Source: JANXLS01 sp037129555 (GTDB lineage: Bacteria; Planctomycetota; SZUA-567; H5-PLA8). Taken from it: 12,964 nt of DNA. This document shows positions 7,339 through 12,964 of the stretch, one piece after another. Position 1 is the stretch's first letter, and every line of letters starts with the position of its first letter. The position numbers were made by a program, and so were the translations under genes. The notes below the pieces were generated by a model that worked only from the letters and a program-made list of their open reading frames with translations, was not told the origin of the DNA and did not search any database. The stretch spans positions 1-12,964 of the forward strand of contig JBAXUS010000180.1 of the NCBI GenBank assembly GCA_037129555.1. The letters run 5' to 3'.

Positions 7339-8664
7339 TCAATTCACCTCAAAATTCTCCGGCAATTTCGCAATCGGCGGAGCCTCCTCAATTCCCAGCG
7401 CAATCCCTGCCAGCTCCAAACACTCATTTAAAAACGGCTCAAGCGCGCGGGCCAGCATGAACAGAATTCGCTCCTCGCCCGTCTTGAATCGCCAGGCCTG
7501 CGCGATACCGCTTTGTTCGCTCGGAATGGCCGCGCCCGCTGCAATATCCGGGCCTGCATCCTGCGAACTCGGCAGTCCCTGCGACGCAAAAAGCGCGTGC
7601 GCTCGAAAGAGCAGTTCGATGCCCGTCGGATCGAGTTGGACGAACGACAACTCCTCTGCATTCTCCTGCCCCGGAATTCCATTTCGCAACGGAATGTAGC
7701 GCGTGGCTCCGAGACCAAGGCGCGCGAGCTCATCGTCTCGACGTCCCGTCTTCAACGTCAGAATCGGGTTGCCGAGCACAAATAAATCCCAGACCAAATC
7801 GCTGAGAATTCGCGCGGCTGCGACGTCGGATTCAGCGGCTCGGCGCAACAGTGGGCGACCGATGCCGTCGGCTCCAGGGAACGGATGCAGGAAGACCACC
7901 GGAACGCGCCCATCAAATCCGTGCGGCAGTGGCGCGTCTTCCGTCGAATGCCACTCGCCATCCGCGCCGCGCCGGACGCGGAACACGCGAATCGCCGAGC
8001 GGTCCACGACTCGGTACACGAGCTCCTCGACACCATCCGTGTCCCAGCTCGCGCGGCGGATTTCACGTTCGCCAAACTTGACCCACGCCAGCCGCCCATC
8101 GGTACCGTAATCCCAATCAAGGATGTCCGGGGCCGAGTAGAGCGCCAGATAGGGCCGCCCGAGATTCCGGGCCGTTGCTTCGGCAATGGAAGGTGTACGA
8201 TCCCGCGCGTCAAGTGGCAGCGGATCGCGGTCCAGCAGCGCCGCGCAAAATCCGTGGCTCTGCGAGAGGCACGTCGCCTGCGTTGCAAAATCTTCGAACG
8301 ACGTATGCCGCCGCCCGGCTTCTTTAATGAAGCGAGCGACGCGTTCGTCGGCGACCGGGGCCGCTTCGGTTGATGGTGTATTCGACGCTACGATTTGTAG
8401 TCGAGACTTAAACAGAGCCCCGAGGCGCGACGCAAGAATCTGTGGCGTCTTTGGAAAGAACGGCGTGAGTTCAACACGCATCGCGTACTCGCTCTGCGGC
8501 TCGAGGCGGCCCTTGGGAAAATAGCTGCTGCGCCAGCCGTCCGCCGAACGCTGTTTGACGTTTGAATTCAGCACGTCATCAATCAATTGCCAGACGGGTT
8601 CCAGCGTCTCCAATTCTGGGCGGCGAGCCATTAACGTCGCAAGAAATCCTTTGGTTCCGGGCAT
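7339..8664 (-). CDS. Phage portal protein (DUF4055-like)
   Basis: A 441-residue protein expected to form the dodecameric ring at the capsid vertex through which DNA enters. The N-terminal part, with the pattern PVWQLIDDVLN...SYFPKGRLEPQSEYAMRVE followed by FFPKTPQILASRLGALF, recalls the DUF4055 portal family (a W-aromatic helix, a YLP-like turn, then a helix with N/K-T). The middle has paired beta strands (ADILDWDYGTDGRLAWVKFGE type). The C-terminal half ends in an SEQSGIAQAWRFKTGEERILF helix and a following leucine-rich helix, usual for portal stem and crown helices. The length is within the normal range for small portals. AAGGAGGA lies 5 bases before the ATG. The gene begins 34 bases after the terminase stop, the standard packaging order. 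Confidence 0.85.
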   Translation of the reverse strand: MPGTKGFLATLMARRPELETLEPVWQLIDDVLNSNVKQRSADGWRSSYFPKGRLEPQSEYAMRVELTPFFPKTPQILASRLGALFKSRLQIVASNTPSTEAAPVADERVARFIKEAGRRHTSFEDFATQATCLSQSHGFCAALLDRDPLPLDARDRTPSIAEATARNLGRPYLALYSAPDILDWDYGTDGRLAWVKFGEREIRRASWDTDGVEELVYRVVDRSAIRVFRVRRGADGEWHSTEDAPLPHGFDGRVPVVFLHPFPGADGIGRPLLRRAAESDVAAARILSDLVWDLFVLGNPILTLKTGRRDDELARLGLGATRYIPLRNGIPGQENAEELSFVQLDPTGIELLFRAHALFASQGLPSSQDAGPDIAAGAAIPSEQSGIAQAWRFKTGEERILFMLARALEPFLNECLELAGIALGIEEAPPIAKLPENFEVN

Positions 8665-8698
8665 GTCGTCCTCCTTGGATCAAATCGAAATGAAATTG

Positions 8699-10036
8699 TT
8701 ATCCGAAAACGCCGTGTTCCTGAAGCGGGTTGCCCCCGGAGCCGATGGCCCAAAGCGCGCGCTTTTCGAGCGCCCACCACGCGAGCGCCAACGCCATCAC
8801 ACAGTCGTCATGCGTACCGGACGGCGCGCACATCCGTCGGCGCCTCACGCTATCGGCGGGGCCTTCGTTGACCCATGTAAACGCGTGCAGTTCATCGAGC
8901 AAAACCTGCTCGTTTGGGATGCTCAATTTCTTATAAGAAAATCCCAATTGCAGGCCGGTCAGAATTTCCGAACGCGTCTGCGCCGTGAAGACGAAAGGTT
9001 CGACATGCCCGCGATGGGTATCGCGCAGCATCTCATACACGCGCCGGCCGTTGCCAGTCGCATCGACGAGCGCCGGGCCGGGGAAGTGTTTGAGGTGCTC
9101 GCAAATTTGCTTTTCCTGAATGCTCCAATCCAGTTGGTTGAAGCGCGCGAAGCCTTCGACTTTCTTGTCCGAACACGCGATGCTGCACAGCACCGTGTAA
9201 TCAACGCTCTGCCCGAGATCAATGCCGGTGACGTACTTCACACCCGGGCGGCCGACCGTCAGTCGCGGCCCGAATATGCAGGAGTCAATCCCGGCGAAAA
9301 CCGTATCGACGCCATCAATGAATTCGGCCTCGAATTCCTGCCGGTATTTCTCAGGCGTCATGTCCAGTTTGTACTCCTCCAAATCAGCAGCCGGGATCAG
9401 CGGATTGGCTGTCGTCGGCAATTGAATGGAAGAATACGGACCCCGCGATTCCTGATTGTTCCCGAGCATAAAAATGCGGTGCAGCCAGTTGTTTTTCCCG
9501 CGAGGCGTCCCGACAACGAAGGCCTTGCCACGGCTTTCAAGCAGCATCGGTTTCACGACTTCCTTCCACGTGTATTCCGACACATCAGCGGCCTCATCAA
9601 TGATCGCGAGATCAAGCCCGGCTCCGCGCAATCGGTCCGGCGTATGGGCGCTGTGAAACTCCATGCGCGAACCGTTGTCACACACCAACGCGTGTTCGGA
9701 CGTGCGATGTGTCCACTGTAATACTGCAGCTGCCTCGTTCAATTCGGACTCAATGTCGTCAGACTTTTTTCGTTTGGAGCGCGATGAAACAGTGCGCTCT
9801 TTAAGCCAAAATGTCACGTCGCGTTCGACGCGATCGGATTGATCTTGAATGGGTGAAATCCACCAGACGCGCTGGTTGGGCCGGGCTTCGCATGTTCGAA
9901 TGGCGGCGAGCGCTGCAGCCACAGTTTTTCCAAAGCGTCGTCCGCAGATCGCAACTTTGTATCGACCAGGCATTTCTAACACCTGCTGCTGCCCTTCGTG
10001 AGGCGTGGGAAGGCCCGAGGCGGACGGGTTGGACAT
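8699..10036 (-). CDS. terL: Terminase large subunit (packaging ATPase and nuclease)
   Basis: A 445-residue motor that drives DNA into the procapsid and cuts it. Seen in order: a Q-like region (HEGQQQVLE, 13-21), Walker A GRRFGKT (32-38), Walker B DLAIIDEA (142-149), and the coupling motif VVGTPRG (174-180). The RNase-H-type nuclease triad follows, with Asp273 in GIDLG, Asp325 in VDATG and Asp410/411 in GTHDDCVMALAL. All catalytic residues are present, so the enzyme looks functional. The start is supported by GAGG 5 bases before the ATG. No small-terminase homologue is obvious; the 68- and 83-residue proteins just upstream are candidates only by position. Which packaging strategy it uses (headful, cos or random) cannot be read from the sequence. 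Confidence 0.95.
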   Translation of the reverse strand: MSNPSASGLPTPHEGQQQVLEMPGRYKVAICGRRFGKTVAAALAAIRTCEARPNQRVWWISPIQDQSDRVERDVTFWLKERTVSSRSKRKKSDDIESELNEAAAVLQWTHRTSEHALVCDNGSRMEFHSAHTPDRLRGAGLDLAIIDEAADVSEYTWKEVVKPMLLESRGKAFVVGTPRGKNNWLHRIFMLGNNQESRGPYSSIQLPTTANPLIPAADLEEYKLDMTPEKYRQEFEAEFIDGVDTVFAGIDSCIFGPRLTVGRPGVKYVTGIDLGQSVDYTVLCSIACSDKKVEGFARFNQLDWSIQEKQICEHLKHFPGPALVDATGNGRRVYEMLRDTHRGHVEPFVFTAQTRSEILTGLQLGFSYKKLSIPNEQVLLDELHAFTWVNEGPADSVRRRRMCAPSGTHDDCVMALALAWWALEKRALWAIGSGGNPLQEHGVFG

Positions 10037-10085
10037 GGTTGCCTCACATGATGTTTATCGAGAGTAGTGACACGAGCTTCACGGA

Positions 10086-10292
10086 TTAGGAATGGTCAGT
10101 CAGCAGACCGTTTGTGAACACGAGGTCGTGGCTGGCGAGGTCGATCGATTGCAGTCCGCTGATCGTACCGCTGAATCCGCTGGTCAAACCGGCGATGGTA
10201 GTTTGGAGCGTCGTGATCGTGGCGGCCTGTTCTGAAATTGCGGACTCCATGGCGCACATACGCGCTTCAACGGTGTTCGACATTTCGCTCAT
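10086..10292 (-). CDS. Small helical protein upstream of terminase
   Basis: A 68-residue protein called from the ATG at 10292, which has AAAGGAAA at suitable spacing; the longer frame to 10385 has no ribosome site and overlaps the preceding gene. The first 40 residues are a likely coiled coil (EARMCAMESAISEQAATITTLQTTI), with hydrophobic residues every 3 to 4 positions. A Gly/Ser-rich segment and a short C-terminal segment follow. I do not recognise a family. It ends 49 bases before the terminase start. Possible roles are a reduced small-terminase subunit or a head-associated coiled-coil protein; it lacks a visible helix-turn-helix, which argues against a classic TerS. Confidence 0.6.
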   Translation of the reverse strand: MSEMSNTVEARMCAMESAISEQAATITTLQTTIAGLTSGFSGTISGLQSIDLASHDLVFTNGLLTDHS

Positions 10293-10344
10293 GAGAGAAT
10301 TTCCTTTCAGGCAGTTGGCGAAAAAAAGAGGCGTGGAAGAGAGG

Positions 10345-10596
10345 TTAGTAAATCGCGGGCGACGGTGTCGCATCATCCGGGCCATTCATGCGGCGACGAG
10401 CTTCAAGACTCAACGCGGCGCTCATGGCCCCCATTAAAATCGGCGAGCCTTTTAATGCGTAGCGCCAGGTATCACCGCCTTCTTCAGCGCGCATGACCAC
10501 GATCATGCAGCCAATTGAGCGGCGTCGAATTTCGTCCAGTAAATCCCGCGTCGTGTAACAACACAGCTCCTGCGCGGAAAACGTTTTTCGCGTCAT
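10345..10596 (-). CDS. Small unknown phage-cassette protein
   Basis: An 83-residue protein with GAGGAG 5 bases upstream of the ATG. It has an N-terminal helix (AQELCCYTTRDLLDEIRRRS, 8-27), then a strand (IGCMIVVMRAEEG) and a turn (DTWRYALKGSP). A small-residue helix (ILMGAMSAALSLEARRRM, 53-70) and a short Pro-rich tail follow. The last helix is too polar at one end to be a clear membrane span. I do not recognise it. Its place two genes upstream of TerL makes a packaging accessory role (TerS-like recognition) worth testing, but nothing in the sequence proves it. Confidence 0.6.
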   Translation of the reverse strand: MTRKTFSAQELCCYTTRDLLDEIRRRSIGCMIVVMRAEEGGDTWRYALKGSPILMGAMSAALSLEARRRMNGPDDATPSPAIY

Positions 10597-10636
10597 GGCG
10601 GCTCCTCAATTTGTAAATTAAAAATGGCGGCTGGGT

Positions 10637-10664
10637 GGCACTGGTAAGTAACCTTACCAGTGCC
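10637..10664. repeat. REP-like palindrome, copy A
   Basis: GGCACTGGTAAG and CTTACCAGTGCC form a perfect 12-bp stem around a TAAC loop, in the gap between the 83-residue gene and the membrane-protein gene. The leftward transcript has ATTTTT only about 12 bases past the stem, so it is a poor terminator. It shares architecture and 21 of 28 bases with the element at 10998-11025. Confidence 0.8.
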
Positions 10665-10688
10665 GGACTCGAAACGTAATGTTGTAAT

Positions 10689-11243
10689 TTACGGCTTGGC
10701 TTCCGGCGGCTGCTGCTCGCCTTCGATCACGGATTTAAGCGATTCTTTTGCGCCTTTGCCCGCACCGAGAAACGCGACGAGCAACACGATGACGATGACC
10801 AATGTGACGAATACCGCGATCAGTCGGACCGTCCGCAGCATCTCGCGCTGCCAGACAAATTCAGGCAGATTTTCGAAATCCACCTTTTCGACTTTCGGCT
10901 TTTCATCCGGTGGGCCGTCCGGAATGGTGGGATCTTTTTCGATGTCTGGTTCCAACATAGAACCGTCCACAGGTGACACATCCGCATTAGGCCGTGTGCC
11001 ACTGGCAGGTACCCCTGCCGGTGCCGGGCGCGGCACGTTCGGTTGCAAATCAAACCCGTCGTCAGCGTCGTTGTGCGAATCCATGCGAAAATTCTTCCCT
11101 GCGCGTTGAGCCACTTTCGACTCGATACCCACATCATATACGTCCATGTTTAGCGCGAGTTCGCTGGTTTTTCGACTTCCATTTTGAGAATCGTCAGATG
11201 GAGTCAATGCGTGGGGCAAACTTGCCGCCCGGCCGGGCTTCAC
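10689..11243 (-). CDS. Single-pass membrane protein with proline-rich, acidic head
   Basis: The longest frame is 184 residues from a GTG at 11243 that overlaps the stop of the lipoprotein gene. Its ribosome site is poor. An ATG at 11084 (131 residues, AGGGAAG about 9 bases upstream) is a good alternative start, and the first 53 residues look less protein-like. Both starts share the rest: a Pro/Asp-rich linker (about 65-120), a short amphipathic stretch (FENLPEFVWQREML), one strong membrane helix (141-160, LIAVFVTLVIVIVLLVAFLG) and a charged tail. I know no family. Lying next to holin- and spanin-like genes, it may be a lysis accessory or antiholin-like protein. A REP-like palindrome is contained in the frame and encodes part of the Pro/Ala linker. 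Confidence 0.6.
   Translation of the reverse strand: MKPGRAASLPHALTPSDDSQNGSRKTSELALNMDVYDVGIESKVAQRAGKNFRMDSHNDADDGFDLQPNVPRPAPAGVPASGTRPNADVSPVDGSMLEPDIEKDPTIPDGPPDEKPKVEKVDFENLPEFVWQREMLRTVRLIAVFVTLVIVIVLLVAFLGAGKGAKESLKSVIEGEQQPPEAKP
10998..11025. repeat. REP-like palindrome, copy B, inside a reading frame
   Basis: GCCACTGGCAGG and CCTGCCGGTGCC form a 12-bp stem with one mismatch and one G-T pair around a TACC loop. Relative to copy A, two base pairs changed on both sides (T-A to C-G and A-T to G-C), so the hairpin was kept while the sequence drifted. It keeps the frame open and encodes about residues 73-82 of the membrane protein. Confidence 0.75.
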
Positions 11244-11554
11244 CTTCGAGTCGGAGCCGCAGGAAAAAGCGCCTGTGCGGAGCCATTCGGTGAAGCACCG
11301 GCCGGGGCGTTTTTTGAGTCAGGTGAATCCGCATTGGGTTTAGGGCGGCCCAGAGCTTCAAAGAGTTCGGCGAGGTAACCTTCACTGATCAGAACGCCGG
11401 GGCGGGGCGCGGGTTGATCTTGATTGAGGCGCGTCAATTTATGATCGTTCGTCAGATACTCGACGCGCTTCCCGCAACCGGCGCTCAAGCAGCACAGCAG
11501 CGTAATCCAGATCGCCCTGGGCCAACGTGCCCCGGAAATCGTTTTCGTTTTCAT
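11240..11554 (-). CDS. Rz1-like outer-membrane spanin lipoprotein
   Basis: A 104-residue protein with a typical lipoprotein start: basic residues, a hydrophobic stretch (AIWITLLCCLSAGC, 14-27) and Cys27 after LSAG as the likely lipidation site. The mature part has a Pro-rich run (QDQPAPRPG) and a helical patch (GYLAELFEALGRP). It ends in a Ser/Ala/Pro-rich tail. In Gram-negative phages, Rz1-type o-spanins are short Pro-rich lipoproteins that link with an inner-membrane partner and fuse the two membranes at lysis. The start at 11554 lies inside the preceding gene in another frame, exactly the Rz/Rz1 layout. AAGGA is 8 bases upstream. Its stop overlaps the next start. It is longer than many Rz1 proteins, and an unrelated lipoprotein is possible. 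Confidence 0.6.
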   Translation of the reverse strand: MKTKTISGARWPRAIWITLLCCLSAGCGKRVEYLTNDHKLTRLNQDQPAPRPGVLISEGYLAELFEALGRPKPNADSPDSKNAPAGASPNGSAQALFPAAPTRR

Positions 11555-11654
11555 GAATTTGTTCCTTGTCGTTATCCTCCGCGCGCCGCCGCCACAAAAA
11601 CAGGATGTCTGGCAGCGACCGCAGAAGCAGTGAAATGAGTGGACCGAGTGCCAT
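11439..11654 (-). CDS. Rz-like inner-membrane spanin candidate
   Basis: A 71-residue protein. The first 22 residues are hydrophobic (LGPLISLLLRSLPDILFLW) but contain an Arg and an Asp, so the membrane anchor is weaker than in a classic i-spanin. The rest is highly charged and helical (RRRAEDNDKEQ and LLERRLREARRVS), as in Rz-type periplasmic domains. GAGG lies 7 bases before the ATG. Its last 116 bases overlap the lipoprotein gene in another frame. The overlap and the lysis-gene neighbourhood are the main support. If the hydrophobic start is not a membrane helix, this is simply an unknown small phage protein. Confidence 0.5.
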   Translation of the reverse strand: MALGPLISLLLRSLPDILFLWRRRAEDNDKEQIHENENDFRGTLAQGDLDYAAVLLERRLREARRVSDERS

Positions 11655-11703
11655 AGTTGAACCTCGATAGGTAGGTATTTAAAATCGATGTCGCACGGAT
11701 GGA

Positions 11704-11928
11704 TCAGGCCGTCGTGTTGGAGTCGGACGCCGCAGCCGTCGAGCTGCTCGTCGCACCGCCGGACAAACCATCGGCGATCCCCTGGCCAAAGATGTAAGCC
11801 GAGATGACACCGCCGAGCGCGATGATCGCTTGCGAATCAATATTCAGCCAATTATGCAGACCGATTGCCAAAACTCCGAAGACGGCCATGATGAATTTCC
11901 GTCCGCCCAATTTTCCAAGAATGTCCAT
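11704..11928 (-). CDS. Holin-like two-helix membrane protein
   Basis: A 74-residue protein with an LGGRKF start and two hydrophobic segments, about 12-28 (FIMAVFGVLAIGLHNWL) and 33-49 (AIIALGGVISAYIFGQG). A polar Ser/Thr/Ala tail follows. This shape fits class II-type holins, which form lesions in the inner membrane to release a lysin or trigger lysis. AAGGAG is 6 bases before the ATG. It lies between the XhlA-like gene and the spanin-like pair, which supports a lysis role. No family name can be given from sequence alone, and other small phage membrane proteins have the same outline. Confidence 0.6.
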   Translation of the reverse strand: MDILGKLGGRKFIMAVFGVLAIGLHNWLNIDSQAIIALGGVISAYIFGQGIADGLSGGATSSSTAAASDSNTTA

Positions 11929-12023
11929 GTCATGCTCCTTTGTGTATGTGGTATCTTAACGAGCCGCGCACGCAAGTAAGCGGCATAGATCAAACGAATG
12001 TTGCATGGCTCAAGAACGTGGAT

Positions 12024-12281
12024 TTACTTCAATCCCAACCACGCAAACAGCCCGGCTTGCACTGTGGCCCACGCCGCTTTCATCCAGCGTAAATGAGTCC
12101 GCGTTTCCTCCGCACTTTTTTCCAGCGCACGGACGCGACCGTCTTGCCGTTCAACGCCCTTTGCGTGCGATTCCAAGGATGCGCGCAGTTCGCCATGCAA
12201 TTGGCGCGTGTCGAAAACCAATTGCTCCAAATTCGCCTCCATGCGCGCCAAGCGTTCCTTCGTAGTCACGACCGTCATCAT
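12024..12281 (-). CDS. XhlA-like coiled-coil membrane protein
   Basis: An 85-residue protein. Residues 7-62 are a strongly helical, heptad-like coiled coil (KERLARMEANLEQLVFD onward). A C-terminal stretch, 66-83 (WMKAAWATVQAGLFAWLGL), can span the membrane. This two-part plan (coiled coil, then one C-terminal helix) matches the XhlA haemolysin family of Bacillus prophage PBSX, which helps a holin in lysis. AGGAGG lies 1 base before the first ATG and 4 before the second. The second ATG (12278) may therefore be the true start; the difference is one residue. Gene order next to the holin-like gene agrees with the XhlA/XhlB pairing, but homology has not been tested. Confidence 0.6.
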   Translation of the reverse strand: MMTVVTTKERLARMEANLEQLVFDTRQLHGELRASLESHAKGVERQDGRVRALEKSAEETRTHLRWMKAAWATVQAGLFAWLGLK

Positions 12282-12301
12282 GCCTCCTCTCTTTTTGTTG
12301 A

Positions 12302-12372
12302 AGGAGCGGCGGCGCTCATGACGCCGTATCGCCAGAGTTCAAACGCGCATACCAATGAGCTCCGCCGCTCCT
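12302..12372. repeat. 71-bp element with 16-bp imperfect terminal inverted repeats
   Basis: AGGAGCGGCGG (12302-12312) is repeated inverted at 12362-12372 as CCGCCGCTCCT. After one mismatch, four more pairs extend it (GCTC with GAGC), leaving a 39-base loop. It fills most of the gap between the sigma-like gene and the XhlA-like gene. No T-run follows, so it is not a terminator. A MITE-like or REP-type insertion is more likely. I see no clear target-site duplication. Confidence 0.65.
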
Positions 12373-12389
12373 ATGAAATGGTGAATTGT

Positions 12390-12803
12390 TTAAGCCGCGT
12401 GGATGTCCTCGATCTCCGGTTCCCGCTCCGCATCCTGCCGCGTCAGCGTCGCCGTCCACCAGCGCAGATAATCCTTCGCGCGCCACCCCGCGAGCCACAT
12501 GTAGTACGAGCGCTCGTTGGAGTTCGAACACTCGAGCGCGGCCTGGCACATGACTTGGACCAGATCGTCCTGAGTGCTGGGATCGCGCGGACGAAGTGCA
12601 GAGGCAAGGCGTTTAAAATCGTCGATCAAATCAACCGCCGCCACAGTGGGTTCCAACAGGTCGCGGGGTACGGCATCCAGTGGGACACCGCGCCGAACCT
12701 GCTGATTAAGAGATACCGGCGACGCGCTGGTATAGGTAGATGACGAGTAAGTAATATCGTCGGCGTGACAATGTGCGCCGTTTTGGTTTGTTTCGATGAA
12801 CAT
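12390..12803 (-). CDS. Sigma-70 region-2-like small regulator
   Basis: A 137-residue protein, first in the cassette. Residues 1-45 are polar and of low complexity. Residues 55-116 resemble sigma-70 region 2: a helix (AVDLIDDFKRLASAL), then an STQDDLVQVMCQAALE segment with the DLVQ hallmark at 80-83 of the core-RNA-polymerase-binding helix, then WLAGWRAKDYLRWW (103-116) like regions 2.3-2.4 with a terminal DYLR. No region 4 helix-turn-helix follows; the last 21 residues are acidic. A region-2-only protein could redirect RNA polymerase to cassette promoters, or could have been recruited for another job. AAAGGAAA precedes the ATG by about 10 bases. The motif match is by eye. Confidence 0.6.
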   Translation of the reverse strand: MFIETNQNGAHCHADDITYSSSTYTSASPVSLNQQVRRGVPLDAVPRDLLEPTVAAVDLIDDFKRLASALRPRDPSTQDDLVQVMCQAALECSNSNERSYYMWLAGWRAKDYLRWWTATLTRQDAEREPEIEDIHAA

Positions 12804-12964
12804 GGTTTCGTTGTTTCCTTTCGTATATACAACGAGTTGAATTTAGAGTTTTGACACAGGTGTGTCCAAATCGATTTAAATGATCTCAAATGACGTGAAC
12901 GGTACGATACGTAACAAATTATCGCAGAGTTTTTAAAGTAGGACGGCCTTGCCAGACCGTCTAG
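12804..12964. promoter_or_regulatory. Upstream region of the cassette with palindrome and possible promoters
   Basis: A 161-base AT-richer stretch without a gene. GACACA-GG-TGTGTC (12853-12866) is a perfect 6-bp inverted repeat of operator type. On the plus strand it overlaps a consensus TTGACA (12851-12856), with TTTAAA 18 bases on, pointing out of the window. Leftward promoter matches are weak (for example TTGGAC and TAAATT). A leftward GATAAT also occurs. At the very end, GACGG (12942-12946) pairs with CCGTC (12957-12961), which may be a truncated repeat. Confidence 0.4.

Noticed and set aside
8555..9721. Rightward open frame of 388 codons opposite terminase and portal genes
   Set aside because: It covers the 3' end of one real gene and the 5' end of another on the opposite strand and has Arg-rich, low-complexity translation without motifs.
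10086..10596. Classic small terminase subunit
   Set aside because: Neither of the two small proteins upstream of TerL shows a helix-turn-helix DNA-binding domain, so a TerS label would rest on position only.
4096..12964. Attachment-site direct repeats, tRNA target or CRISPR array
   Set aside because: I found no convincing long direct repeat between the two ends of the cassette, no tRNA-like cloverleaf and no regularly spaced repeats. A weak CGATAC-TAA similarity between about 4118 and 12905 is short enough to be chance.

Overview
The window pairs one large chromosomal-looking gene with an almost self-contained, phage-derived head, packaging and lysis cassette. A Gram-negative host is suggested by a lipoprotein/overlapping-gene pair that looks like spanins. 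Planctomycetota or Verrucomicrobiota is my best guess, because a giant exported HEAT-repeat protein, a small GxxG-rich membrane protein and scattered REP-like palindromes fit those groups. No rRNA, tRNA or taxonomic marker is present, so this is inference.

Layout. Positions 4-4095 (+) encode an exported protein of about 1,360 residues, made almost entirely of HEAT/PBS-lyase-type repeats and ending in a DUF2950-like domain. Facing it, and stopping only 13 bases away, is a leftward (-) gene series from about 12803 down to 4109. In order of transcription it contains: a small protein resembling region 2 of sigma-70 factors (12390-12803); an XhlA-like coiled-coil/membrane protein; a holin-like two-helix protein; two overlapping genes with the layout of an Rz/Rz1 spanin pair; a single-pass membrane protein; two small proteins; the large terminase with intact ATPase and nuclease motifs (8699-10036); a portal protein (7339-8664); a scaffold-like protein; an HK97-type major capsid protein (5422-6441), which has a very strong ribosome site and a hairpin terminator behind it; a connector-like protein; an unknown protein; and a KTSC-domain protein. 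A single small membrane-protein gene (7079-7312, +) sits in opposite orientation between the portal and scaffold genes.

How it may work together. The cassette has what is needed to build a procapsid (MCP, scaffold, portal) and fill it with DNA (TerL). It also has membrane-disruption parts (holin-like, XhlA-like, spanin-like). The visible 3' end of the cassette abuts a host-type gene, and the window contains no tail, baseplate, integrase, replication, head-protease or endolysin gene. It could be a complete tail-less particle operon (a gene-transfer-agent-like or capsid-forming-satellite-like element), a prophage whose other modules lie to the right of the window, or a prophage remnant. All head genes look intact. 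At least two palindromes of one repeat family (10637-10664 and 10998-11025) have entered the cassette, one of them inside a reading frame. This argues for long residence in a chromosome. The sigma-like first gene, next to a palindrome at 12853-12866, is a candidate switch for the operon.
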